A DNA stretch of 22,788 bases from IMG/VR virus record IMGVR_UViG_3300043602_000079, positions 1 to 22,788 of that record, one strand, 5' to 3'. Positions 1 to 6,737 of the stretch are shown here, piece after piece; the stretch's first letter is position 1, and each line of letters starts with the position of its first letter. A program made the translations under genes and the position numbers. The notes below the pieces were generated by a model. It made no database searches. It was given only the letters and a program-made list of their open reading frames with translations, and was not told the origin of the DNA. This stretch comes from a virus.

Positions 1-18
1 GGGCTCTTCGCGCGGCGC
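1..18. repeat. Terminal direct repeat, left copy (contig closes into a circle)
   Basis: Bases 1-18 are identical to bases 22771-22788. Joining the ends through one copy keeps a zinc-ribbon reading frame open across the junction, which argues for a circular molecule of 22,770 bp rather than a chance match. It could instead be a real short terminal redundancy of the virion DNA. Confidence 0.8.
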
Positions 19-204
19 CTGGACGGCCGCACGCCGTACCGGCATGTCTGCTGCATCGATCCGACCTGGCGGCCGGCGCCGCGCGCGCGCTGCGAACACT
101 GCGGCGCGTATCTCAGCCGCGTCTCGAGAGATTGCCAAAAATGTACGCGACGGGCGCGCCGGCCGAACTCGATTCACGCTATCCGGGAATCGGTGAAGGC
201 ATGA
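1..204 (+). CDS. Zinc-ribbon protein, 3' part of a gene that spans the contig junction
   Basis: This is the C-terminal part of an 81-residue protein that starts at GTG 22729 and continues in frame 1 across the join to TGA 202-204. The joined protein has paired cysteines: CPGCG near the N-terminus, a CC pair, then CEHCG and CQKC, followed by an Arg-rich tail. That pattern is typical of a small structural zinc ribbon that may bind nucleic acid; no specific function is recognised. It starts in a GTGA overlap with the PEP-CTERM gene upstream, and its stop overlaps the next start (ATG 201) as ATGA, so it fits tightly between its neighbours. This tiling also supports circularity. The zinc-ribbon reading is inferred from cysteine spacing. 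Confidence 0.72.
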   Translation, partial: GLFARRLDGRTPYRHVCCIDPTWRPAPRARCEHCGAYLSRVSRDCQKCTRRARRPNSIHAIRESVKA

Positions 205-207
205 AGT
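171..207 (+). repeat. Leader repeat copy 1 with imperfect dyad, runs into a start codon
   Basis: This 37-bp segment matches 1051-1087 at 33 of 37 positions. Both copies end in the start codon context ATGAAGT of a cysteine-rich protein gene, and both contain a GGTGAAG ribosome-binding-like sequence. The dyad ATTCACG-N5-CGTGAAT is perfect in the other copy and has one mismatch here (CGGGAAT). It may be an operator, an RNA hairpin controlling translation, or a trace of gene duplication. Confidence 0.7.
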
Positions 208-1031
208 CTGACGATCGATTCATCGTTCGCGCGTTTCGAAACGCGCCGCCGGTCTTTCTCTGCCAAGTGTGCGATCAGACACCGGAGCGCGGGCACGCGC
301 CTGATTGTCCCGGCTGGACTGAGCATCTCTGCGTTTGCGGACATGACCGCGACTGGCATGGATCGGACGGGACCGGTCATTGCGGCGCGACCGAAACGTG
401 CCGGTCAAAAACCGGCTGCAAGCAATTCGAGGAGAGGAGTCCCCATGTTGACAACCTTCGCGCTGCAAACCTGGCCGAGCCTTCGATCTGTCGCCGTTGC
501 CTCTTGCCTCTTGGCAAGAGCGCGCGACAGTGCCGGACGTGTCGCTCCTCGGGCTCATCGGCCGCGCGGCGCCGGATCCGAAGGAGGCGTGAAATGACAC
601 ACACGTACGTCGTTCTAGAAATCCCCCCGACCGTCTATGCGGCGATCCGGGCGTTGCTCGAGGCGGCCGACTACGGGCACGCCGTCCAAAAGGATGACGG
701 CGACGAAGTCCTCGACATGCAGGGAATCGCGCTGAAGTCTCGCGGCGGCAGCTCGGACACGAACGTCGTGGTCACGTCCCTGCTGTCGTCACGCACCAAG
801 GACGGCCGGGTCGAACTCGCCGTGAACGGCGAATTGACTCAGATGTCCCTCGACAAAGCCCGAGAAGTCGTGGGACTGCTGCAAGGAGGGATCGAGGCGG
901 CCGTGAGCGATCAGCTGATCTACGCCTTCCTGACGACCAAGGTCGGCTTGGACCCACAGCGGGCCTCGGCGGCGCTCCTAGACTTCCGGGAACTGCGGCA
1001 GGGCTCGCGCGACACGGTTCATCCGGACTAA
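201..1031 (+). CDS. Cysteine-rich protein, possibly two products sharing one frame
   Basis: The frame is open from ATG 201 (ATGA overlap with the upstream stop) to 1031, giving 276 residues. The N-terminal half carries cysteine/histidine clusters: CQVC with a following C, CVCGHDRDWHG with further Cys, and CRRC...CRTC ahead of an Arg-rich stretch. This resembles zinc-binding segments of small phage proteins. The second half (from residue 132, ATG 594) has no cysteine cluster and looks like a separate 145-residue protein. A perfect AAGGAGG lies six bases before ATG 594, so the second half is probably translated on its own, with or without the fused form. No function is recognised for either half. 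Confidence 0.6.
   Translation: MKSDDRFIVRAFRNAPPVFLCQVCDQTPERGHAPDCPGWTEHLCVCGHDRDWHGSDGTGHCGATETCRSKTGCKQFEERSPHVDNLRAANLAEPSICRRCLLPLGKSARQCRTCRSSGSSAARRRIRRRREMTHTYVVLEIPPTVYAAIRALLEAADYGHAVQKDDGDEVLDMQGIALKSRGGSSDTNVVVTSLLSSRTKDGRVELAVNGELTQMSLDKAREVVGLLQGGIEAAVSDQLIYAFLTTKVGLDPQRASAALLDFRELRQGSRDTVHPD
581..596 (+). promoter_or_regulatory. Strong internal Shine-Dalgarno and start (ATG 594)
   Basis: AAGGAGG at 581-587 sits six bases before ATG 594, inside the open frame 201-1031. It is one of the strongest ribosome-binding sites in the window. It marks 594-1031 as a likely independent 145-residue product. Confidence 0.65.
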
Positions 1032-1050
1032 GGCGGGAGTTGCGTGCGTG

Positions 1051-1087
1051 GATTCACGCTATCCGTGAATGGGTGAAGCAATGAAGT
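1051..1087 (+). repeat. Leader repeat copy 2 with perfect dyad ATTCACG-N5-CGTGAAT
   Basis: This is the second copy of the 171-207 leader. The dyad at 1052-1070 is a perfect 7-bp inverted repeat with a 5-base spacer (CTATC). It is followed by GGGTGAAG and the HNH start ATG 1081. The hairpin would end about three bases before the ribosome-binding region, so it could act as an operator or as a translational hairpin. Confidence 0.72.
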
Positions 1088-1434
1088 TCTGCGATGAACC
1101 GGGATGCGGCGCGCTCGTCGCGCGGGCACGGTGCACGGTGCACACCCGCGTCGTCGACCGCGCCCGCGGTTCGCGCCAGGCGCGCGGGTACGGCAACCGG
1201 TGGGCCCGCCGCGCCCGGTTGTTTCGCGACGCGTACCCGCTCTGCGGGATGCGGCCCGCCGGCCTGGCGCCCGTGATGTCGCAGTGTTTCGACGAGCGTC
1301 GCGTCACGCTCGGCGCCCAGGTCGATCACGTCGTCCCGCACCGTGGAGATCAGGCGTTGTTCTGGGATGAACTCGGGAACTGGCAGACGCTATGCGCCGC
1401 GTGTCACACCCGAAAATCCGGCGCGGGGTTGTGA
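1081..1434 (+). CDS. HNH endonuclease (packaging-associated type)
   Basis: This 117-residue protein has the layout of small phage HNH nucleases. It has an N-terminal zinc knuckle (C4, C9, C18, H21) and a central RGYGNRWARRARLF segment. The HNH core is D82-H83 (VDHVVPHRGD), N100 in GNWQTLC, and the C105-x2-C108-H109 finger near the C-terminus. In HK97-like phages an HNH protein beside the terminase assists TerL in cutting DNA during packaging, and its position a few genes before terS fits that role. ATG 1081 is preferred over ATG 1069 because the 37-bp leader repeat ends at this start, exactly as at ATG 201. The last residues are short compared with longer HNH proteins, but no motif residue is missing. 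Confidence 0.85.
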   Translation: MKFCDEPGCGALVARARCTVHTRVVDRARGSRQARGYGNRWARRARLFRDAYPLCGMRPAGLAPVMSQCFDERRVTLGAQVDHVVPHRGDQALFWDELGNWQTLCAACHTRKSGAGL

Positions 1435-1725
1435 GTGAAGGCGCGGGCGACGGACGGCCGCGGCCGCCCGCTGGCCGGAAATGTCGAATTCTGCATATTG
1501 CCGAATTCCGCCGATACCGCCGATTCCGCCGTTTCCGGGCGCCGCCAAGCGCCCGACTTGGCACGGGATCAGCCCACGACGGCGCGTCCCAGGGGGGGAG
1601 GGTCGCGCTTGCCGAGTGAACAGTCGGGGGACCGGTCCCCGCCCCTACAAACGTTTTCGCGGAAAACCGGTTCGAACTGGTCGCCGTTTCGACCCCATTT
1701 TATGCAGGGGTTGTATACCGGTTGA
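1435..1725 (+). CDS. Doubtful 96-residue frame in the HNH-terminase gap
   Basis: GTG 1435 directly follows the HNH stop (TGAGTG), and the frame runs to TGA 1723-1725. The predicted protein is low-complexity (repeated Ala, Asp, Ser; Arg and Pro rich) and matches no family I recognise. All three forward frames are open through much of this stretch because of a 9-bp tandem repeat, so openness is weak evidence. A second frame (1481-1735) ends in an ATGA overlap with the next gene and encodes an IPPIPPIPPFPG stretch; either could be the real one, or neither. The 3' part holds three inverted repeats, which suits a regulatory or packaging site better than coding DNA. Confidence 0.3.
   Translation: MKARATDGRGRPLAGNVEFCILPNSADTADSAVSGRRQAPDLARDQPTTARPRGGGSRLPSEQSGDRSPPLQTFSRKTGSNWSPFRPHFMQGLYTG
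1505..1540 (+). repeat. 9-bp tandem repeat (ATTCCGCCG)
   Basis: Four consecutive nonamers are visible: ATTCCGCCG, ATACCGCCG, ATTCCGCCG and the diverged TTTCCGGGC. Two GAATTC sites (1486 and 1503) lie just before and at the start. Being a multiple of three, the period leaves all forward frames open. The array lies in the gap upstream of the terminase genes. Confidence 0.7.
1627..1681. other. Cluster of three inverted repeats upstream of the terminase genes
   Basis: Three dyads follow each other in 55 bp: a perfect 14-bp palindrome GGGGACCGGTCCCC (1627-1640), GTTTTC-GCG-GAAAAC (1653-1667), and ACCGGTTCGAACTGGT (1666-1681, one mismatched pair). This density is unusual for the window. The position ahead of terS and after the HNH gene is where cos or pac sites and late promoters often lie in HK97-like phages, so a packaging or regulatory site is a reasonable inference. 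Confidence 0.5.
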
Positions 1726-1731
1726 GGGGGG

Positions 1732-1989
1732 ATGATGGGGTGTGACAACACGGGTCAGACCGTGATCCTGGTCGTCGGGCGGCGGCTCGAGCTCCCCTGG
1801 CATTTCGCCGACGACGAGCTCGGGGCGTGCACCTACTGCGACGGGCTCGTCCGGTACCGCGCCCCGGGTCGCTCCCCTGGGGTCCTGGTCTGTCCCACTT
1901 GTTTCGGCCCGCGCGCCGTCCCGGGCGACGTCTGGATCCTGCCGCCCGCGGCTGTTATCTCAAATCACATACCCGCGGTCACGCCATGA
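1732..1989 (+). CDS. Small zinc-ribbon protein
   Basis: This 85-residue protein has CTYC and CPTC pairs about 20 residues apart, the pattern of a zinc ribbon. The rest shows no recognisable family. GAGGGGGG just before ATG 1732/1735 can serve as a ribosome-binding site; the two adjacent ATGs cannot be told apart. The stop overlaps the next start as ATGA at 1986-1989. It precedes the terminase genes, so a minor role in packaging or regulation is possible but not shown. Confidence 0.6.
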   Translation: MMGCDNTGQTVILVVGRRLELPWHFADDELGACTYCDGLVRYRAPGRSPGVLVCPTCFGPRAVPGDVWILPPAAVISNHIPAVTP

Positions 1990-2177
1990 TCCGCGCCCTC
2001 CGCCGGCTCGCGGTCAAGTTCTTCGGGGATCCCCCCGATCCCGCCTGGCACAAACAAACCCCGGTGCAACGGTTCACGGGGTACGACGCCGACCTGGCGC
2101 GGGCGGGCGTCCAGCGGGCGCGCGATCGGGCGGCGCGAATCCGGCGAGCGAACGACGGCCCCAGGCGGATCCCGTAA
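1986..2177 (+). CDS. Small basic hypothetical protein upstream of terS
   Basis: This 63-residue protein begins at ATG 1986 in an ATGA overlap with the previous gene and ends in a TAATG overlap with terS. It starts MIRALRRLAVKFFG, is rich in Arg and Ala toward the C-terminus, and has no cysteine or membrane segment. The Arg content suggests nucleic-acid contact, which is only an inference. The frame is open further upstream, but the overlap geometry and the shadow-like composition of that extension favour ATG 1986. Confidence 0.55.
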   Translation: MIRALRRLAVKFFGDPPDPAWHKQTPVQRFTGYDADLARAGVQRARDRAARIRRANDGPRRIP

Positions 2178-2668
2178 TGGGCAATTGGAACTCGGGCCGC
2201 CGGCCGGCGCCGACCGCGCTGAAAGTGCTGCGGGGCAACCCGAGTAAGCGGCCGCTGAACGTCGACGAGCCCACGGTCCCACCCGCCGATGCCTCGTTCG
2301 ACACGCCGCCGCTCGAGCTCGCCGATGACCCCGCCGCGGCCGCCGAGTGGACGCGCGTCGCGCCGCTGCTCCGTCGCGTCGGGCTCGTGAGCGCGACCGA
2401 GCGCGCCGCGCTGACCGCGCTCTGTCAGCAGTGGTCGCGGTACCTCGCCGCGCACGCGCAAGTGATGGCGCTCGGCATGTGCATCGAGACGACGAAGAGC
2501 GTCCCGATCCCGAATCCATATCTCCTGGTCGCCGATCGCGCGCTGCAGCATTGTCAACGGCTCTGGTCGGAACTCGGGCTCACGCCGTCGGGCCGCGCGC
2601 GCGCGTCGAAGCTCCCGACGCCGCCAGGCGAAGCGAAGCCGTCGAAATGGGCGGGGTTGCTCACGTGA
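2177..2668 (+). CDS. terS: Terminase small subunit, P27 family
   Basis: This 163-residue protein opens with GRRPAPTALKVLRGNPSKRPLN, the hallmark N-terminus of the P27 family (GRPxxPTxLKxLxGNPxKRPLN). The middle is helical (EWTRVAPLLRRVGLVSATERAALTALC) and the C-terminus carries the usual SPSGRA-like LTPSGRARASK segment. The small terminase recognises phage DNA and loads the large subunit for packaging. It starts at ATG 2177 in a TAATG overlap, and terL lies one gene downstream. The length is normal for the family. Confidence 0.92.
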   Translation: MGNWNSGRRPAPTALKVLRGNPSKRPLNVDEPTVPPADASFDTPPLELADDPAAAAEWTRVAPLLRRVGLVSATERAALTALCQQWSRYLAAHAQVMALGMCIETTKSVPIPNPYLLVADRALQHCQRLWSELGLTPSGRARASKLPTPPGEAKPSKWAGLLT

Positions 2669-3033
2669 CGCCGCAGAAGTTTCACTGCGTCACCCAACTG
2701 CGGAAAGATTCGTGGGAATACCGGGTGAAGGGCGATCACGAGGAGCCGAACGAGGACGACCTCGTGTCGATGGACGACTACCTCCGACTGCACGATCAAC
2801 TTCGTTTGGAGTATCAGGCCCACGACAATCGGCAGGTTCAGGTGATCGAGGCCCTTCGGCTCGCAGCAGCCGCGCACGGCAGGGCGCTCCTTGAGTTGCA
2901 GTGTTGCTTAGCGGATACGGCCGCCGCCTTGACGTATGCCAAGCAGGACCGCGACGAGGCGCGGGCGCTCTTCGCGCAGGCCGTGGAACGGCTAGAGGGG
3001 GAACTTGAACGCGCGCAGAAGGGCCGAGAATGA
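2665..3033 (+). CDS. Coiled-coil hypothetical protein between terS and terL
   Basis: This 122-residue protein starts at GTG 2665 (GTGA overlap with terS) and ends in an ATGA overlap with terL. The N-terminus is acidic and polar; the C-terminal two thirds is rich in Leu, Ala, Glu, Gln and Arg with heptad-like spacing, so a coiled coil is likely. No family is recognised. Lying between the two terminase genes, it might be a packaging accessory, but that rests on position alone. ATG 2647 is an alternative start that would overlap terS by 22 bases. Confidence 0.65.
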   Translation: MTPQKFHCVTQLRKDSWEYRVKGDHEEPNEDDLVSMDDYLRLHDQLRLEYQAHDNRQVQVIEALRLAAAAHGRALLELQCCLADTAAALTYAKQDRDEARALFAQAVERLEGELERAQKGRE

Positions 3034-4571
3034 AGAACCCGAACGGCCCCGGGCGCAAGGTCCAGATCATCAATCAGCTGACCCACACGAAAGGCCCGTT
3101 CGCGGGGCAACCGTTCAAGCTCCGGCCCTGGCAAGAGAAGAAGATCATCCGGCCGCTCTTCAAGATCGACCGCCGCACGGGCAAGCGTCAGCATCGAATG
3201 TGCCTGTTGATGATGCCGCGCAAGAACGGGAAAACCGAACTCGTCGCCGCGCTCGCGATCGACGGGCTGTTGTTCGACGGGGAAATCGGCGCGGAAGTGT
3301 ACAGCGCGGCCGCGGACAAAGATCAGGCGTCGCTCGCGTTCAACGTCGCCGCGCAGATGATCCGGAACGACCCGGAGCTGCTCGCCCGCTGCGACATTCT
3401 CGACTCGCAGAAGCGGATCGTCGATCACAAGACGGGCTCGTTCTACCGCGCGATCTCGGCGGAGGCGTACTCCAAACATGGGTTCAACGCGTCGCGCGTC
3501 ATCTACGACGAGCTCCATGCCGCGCAGTCGCGCGAGCTCTGGGATGTCCTGACGTCGTCGACGGGCGCCCGCGCGCAACCGCTCGTGATTGCGATCTCGA
3601 CCGCCGGGTACGATCGGCATTCGATCTGCTTCGAAATGTACCAGCACGCGAAAAAGGTCCTCGAGACGCCCGCGCTCGATCCGACGTTCCTCCCGATCAT
3701 CTTTGAAGCGCCGGACGACGCCGACTGGACCGATGAGCGGGTCTGGGCCCGCGCGAATCCCGCGCTCGGGGACTTCCGATCGCTCGACGAGATGCGCGCC
3801 GCCTGTGCCCGCGCGAAGGAAGTCCCCGCGCAAGAGCAAGCGTTCCGCCGGCTGTACCTGAACCAATGGACCGAACAAGCGTCCCGCTGGATTGGGCTCG
3901 ACGCCTGGGACCGGTGCCAGGTCCCGATCGATCGTGCGACGCTCCGCGGCCGCCGGTGCTTCGTCGGGCTCGACTTGTCGACGACGACGGACCTGACCGC
4001 CGCGGTCGCCGTGTTTCCCGACGGCGATCAGTTCGACGTGCTCCCGCATTTCTTCGTCCCCGCGGAGCGGATCGCGATCCGATCGTCACGCGACCGCGTC
4101 CCGTACACCGAATGGGCGCGCGCGGGTCTGCTCACGGCGACGCCCGGGCCCGTCGTCGACTACGACTACATCCGCCGGCTGCTCCTCGATTGGGATCAGG
4201 AGTTCGACGTCCAGGTCGTCGCGTACGACCCTTGGAACGCGACCGACGTGATCAGCCGGCTCGAAAAGGTCGACGGGTTCACGTGCGCGAAGGTCCGCCA
4301 GGGGTTCGCGTCGCTCTCGGCGCCGTCGAAGCTGCTCGAGAAGGCCATCGTCGGGCAGCAGCTGCGGCACGACGGACACCCGATCCTCCGGTGGAACATC
4401 GGGAACATGTCGGTCGAATCGGACGCGGCGGGCAATATCAAACCCTCCAAGGACCTGTCGACGGAACGGATCGACGGCGGGTACGCGCTGATCATGGCGA
4501 TCGATGCGATGTCCCGCCACGGGCACGACGCGACGCCCGAATACCAGATGATCATCCTCGGCGGGGCGTAA
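3030..4571 (+). CDS. terL: Terminase large subunit
   Basis: This is the 513-residue DNA-packaging motor: an N-terminal ATPase pumps DNA into the prohead and a C-terminal nuclease cuts concatemers. The Walker A loop reads PRKNGKT at residues 63-69, the deviant form normal for the Terminase_1 (HK97-like) family. Walker B is VIYDE at 157-161. The RNase H-like nuclease has FVGLDLS (D315), VVAYDP (D400) and a late aspartate in ERIDGGYALIMAID near 487-495. ATG 3030 overlaps the previous stop as ATGA. The length is normal, all key residues are present, and an HNH protein encoded nearby probably assists cleavage. Confidence 0.95.
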   Translation: MKNPNGPGRKVQIINQLTHTKGPFAGQPFKLRPWQEKKIIRPLFKIDRRTGKRQHRMCLLMMPRKNGKTELVAALAIDGLLFDGEIGAEVYSAAADKDQASLAFNVAAQMIRNDPELLARCDILDSQKRIVDHKTGSFYRAISAEAYSKHGFNASRVIYDELHAAQSRELWDVLTSSTGARAQPLVIAISTAGYDRHSICFEMYQHAKKVLETPALDPTFLPIIFEAPDDADWTDERVWARANPALGDFRSLDEMRAACARAKEVPAQEQAFRRLYLNQWTEQASRWIGLDAWDRCQVPIDRATLRGRRCFVGLDLSTTTDLTAAVAVFPDGDQFDVLPHFFVPAERIAIRSSRDRVPYTEWARAGLLTATPGPVVDYDYIRRLLLDWDQEFDVQVVAYDPWNATDVISRLEKVDGFTCAKVRQGFASLSAPSKLLEKAIVGQQLRHDGHPILRWNIGNMSVESDAAGNIKPSKDLSTERIDGGYALIMAIDAMSRHGHDATPEYQMIILGGA

Positions 4572-4586
4572 ACTACAGGCCCCGAG

Positions 4587-4778
4587 ATGGCGAACCCCCC
4601 CGGCCGGCCGCCCCTCGATCGGACCGACCGATCCGTCGTCGTCTCGATCGCGCTCCCTGGCCGCGCCTTCGATCGGTTGTGTCGCCGCGCGTCGCTCGAG
4701 CGGTTGTCCGTCCCCGAACTGATCCGTCGCGCGCTGCCTGATTCTGCGAATAAAAAAATAGAAACTCCCGGCGCGTAA
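4587..4778 (+). CDS. Ribbon-helix-helix (CopG-like) small protein
   Basis: This 63-residue protein has a beta strand (SVVVSIALP) followed by two helices (AFDRLCRRASLER and SVPELIRRAL), the order of the ribbon-helix-helix DNA-binding fold. Such proteins are usually repressors or antitoxins binding short inverted repeats as dimers. It lies between terL and the capsid gene, an unusual place for a regulator, and no toxin partner is visible. The last residues (SANKKIETPGA) look unstructured. A structural role in the head module cannot be excluded. Confidence 0.6.
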   Translation: MANPPGRPPLDRTDRSVVVSIALPGRAFDRLCRRASLERLSVPELIRRALPDSANKKIETPGA

Positions 4779-4790
4779 CCGTCCGGCCCC

Positions 4791-6665
4791 ATGCTCGCGG
4801 GCGTGCTACGCGCGTACGCGGTACTCGACACGAAGCGGGCCGACGGCCGCCCCCGACGGATCTCGGGCGTCGCGACGACCCCGACGCCCGATCGGGCGGG
4901 CGACATCCTCGATCCGCTCGGCGCGACGTTCCGAAACCCGCTCCCGCTCCTCTGGCATCACGACAGCCAACGGCCGATCGGCACGGTCGAACTCCGCGCG
5001 CCGACCGCCAAGGGCATCGACTTCGAAGCGACGATCCCGAACGTCGAGACGCCCGGGCCGCTCCGGGACCGCGTCGAAGAAGCTTGGCAAACGCTCGCCG
5101 CGGGCCTGATCACGGGCGTGTCGATCGGGTACCGGGTGCTCGACGGCGGGATGCAGATCCTCAAGAACGGCGCCCGCCGCTTCACGAACGTCGAGATCTG
5201 CGAGCTCTCGCTCGTGACCGTCCCCGCGAACATGGACGCGACGATCCACACGATCAAACAACTCGACGCGTCGTACCTCGCCGCGCCTGGCGCTTCGTCC
5301 GTACCGATCCCGAGATCTCCCATGACAACCGCAGAAAAGATCCAAAACCTCGAAAACACGCGCGCCGCGAAAGTCGCGCAGATCGAAAACCTCATGTCGG
5401 AGGGGCCCGACACGACGACGACCCCCGACGCGCAAGGGGCGACCGTCGACGCGCTCCGCCTGGAAGTGAAAGCCATCGACGTTGACCTGGTGCGGTACCG
5501 CGAGCTCGAAACGTTCCAGGCCGCGTCCGCGACACGGATCGTCCCAGGCCAGGGCGTCACGGCGCCGCGGAATCCTGTGGTCACGATCAAGAGCAACGTC
5601 CCCCCCGGGACCGCGTTCGTCCGCGCCGCGTGCGCGAAGCTCGTGTGCAACGGGAACATCCACGAAGCGGCCGAGTACGCCAAGCGGTGGGACTCCTCGA
5701 CGCCGGAAGTCGCGCTGTACCTGAAGGCCGCGATCGCGCCCGGCACGACGACCGACGCGACCTGGGCCGGCCCGCTCGTGAACCAGGCCATCGCGGCCGA
5801 ATTCATCGAACTGCTCCGGCCGGCGACGATTCTCGGCAAGATCCCTGGGCTGCGGACGGTCCCCTTCAACACGAAGGTCCCCGCGCAGACCGCCGGCGGG
5901 ACGTATGGGTGGGTCGGCGAATCGAAGCCCAAGCCCGTCACGAAACTCGCGTTCGCGGCGACGACGCTCGGGATCGCGAAGGCCGCCGGGATCATCGTGC
6001 TCACCGAGGAGCTCGTCCGGTTGTCGAATCCGTCCGCGGAGGATCTGGTCCGGCGCGACATGATCGCCGGGATCGCGCAGTTCCTCGATCAGCAGTTCAT
6101 CGATCCCGCCGTGGCGGCGGTCGTGGGCGTCAACCCCGCGTCGATCACCAACGGCGCGCCGACGGCCGCCGGCAGCGCGAACCCGCTCGCCGACGTCATC
6201 TCGCTGATCAACCACTTCGCGACGAATAACATCGCGGTCGACGGGGTCACGTTCATCCTGTCGGCGGCGAACGCCCTCGGGTTGTCGTTCCGCACGAACC
6301 CCGACGGGTCGCCGATGTTCCCCGGGATCACAATCAGCGGCGGGAACTACAAGGGGCTGACGTTCATCGCGAGCCAGGCCGCCGGGACGAACGTGATCGC
6401 GCTGCAGCCGTCGCTCGTGCTCTACGCCGACGACGGCGGGGTCACGATCGACGCGTCGCGGGAAGCGTCGCTCCAGATGGACACCGCCCCTGCGTCGCCG
6501 GCCGATGCGACGACGGTGTACGTGTCGCTCTGGCAGACGAACTGCGTCGGGCTGCGGGCCGAACGGTTCGTGAACTGGCTGCGGGCGAACGCGAACGCCG
6601 TCAAGTACCTGACCGCCGTCGCCTGGCCCGCGCCGTCCGGGGCGGCCGACGAACCGGCGCTCTAA
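4791..6665 (+). CDS. Fused HK97-family prohead protease and major capsid protein
   Basis: The single 624-residue frame joins two head proteins. Residues 1 to about 165 are an S78 prohead protease: LLWHHD (H56/H57) followed by PIGTV, GLITGVSIGYRV (S111) and ICELSLVTVPAN (E138). Residues about 178-250 are a charged, coiled-coil-like scaffolding (delta) segment. From about 255 the HK97-fold capsid protein follows, with LVNQAIAAEFIELLRP, the GGTYGWVGESKPKPVTKLAF E-loop region, and the C-terminal WLRANANAVKYLTAVAWP. The protease normally removes the delta segment during maturation. ATG 5322 (M178) could start a separate capsid precursor, but the ribosome-binding site there is weak. Protease-capsid fusions are known in HK97-like phages. 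Confidence 0.93.
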   Translation: MLAGVLRAYAVLDTKRADGRPRRISGVATTPTPDRAGDILDPLGATFRNPLPLLWHHDSQRPIGTVELRAPTAKGIDFEATIPNVETPGPLRDRVEEAWQTLAAGLITGVSIGYRVLDGGMQILKNGARRFTNVEICELSLVTVPANMDATIHTIKQLDASYLAAPGASSVPIPRSPMTTAEKIQNLENTRAAKVAQIENLMSEGPDTTTTPDAQGATVDALRLEVKAIDVDLVRYRELETFQAASATRIVPGQGVTAPRNPVVTIKSNVPPGTAFVRAACAKLVCNGNIHEAAEYAKRWDSSTPEVALYLKAAIAPGTTTDATWAGPLVNQAIAAEFIELLRPATILGKIPGLRTVPFNTKVPAQTAGGTYGWVGESKPKPVTKLAFAATTLGIAKAAGIIVLTEELVRLSNPSAEDLVRRDMIAGIAQFLDQQFIDPAVAAVVGVNPASITNGAPTAAGSANPLADVISLINHFATNNIAVDGVTFILSAANALGLSFRTNPDGSPMFPGITISGGNYKGLTFIASQAAGTNVIALQPSLVLYADDGGVTIDASREASLQMDTAPASPADATTVYVSLWQTNCVGLRAERFVNWLRANANAVKYLTAVAWPAPSGAADEPAL

Positions 6666-6677
6666 CACAAGGCAAGA

Positions 6678-6716
6678 CGCGGGGCGCGGCGACGCGTATG
6701 TCGCCCGCGCCCCGCG
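6678..6716 (+). terminator. Strong GC-rich hairpin between capsid and portal genes
   Basis: A 12-bp perfect arm (6678-6689 with 6705-6716) continues into four more pairs (6690-6693 with 6700-6703) around the loop GCGTAT, with one bulged C at 6704. There is no T tract, so this is not a classic intrinsic terminator. It could attenuate read-through or protect the 3' end of the abundant capsid mRNA. It ends at the base before GTG 6717, a possible portal start. Confidence 0.6.
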
Positions 6717-6737
6717 GTGGCTCGCTGGCGCCCCCCT

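Noticed and set aside
445-597. 50-codon frame with a good ribosome-binding site (GGAGAGGAG) and an ATGA overlap at 594
   Set aside because: Tempting geometry, but frame 0 has better third-position GC and keeps CRRC...CRTC cysteine pairs, so I kept the longer frame.
1505-1540. CRISPR array
   Set aside because: The repeats are 9-bp tandem units without spacers.
1481-1735. Pro-rich frame with IPPIPPIPPFPG and an ATGA overlap at 1732
   Set aside because: The Pro pattern comes from the 9-bp tandem repeat, which is open in all frames. No independent evidence favours it.
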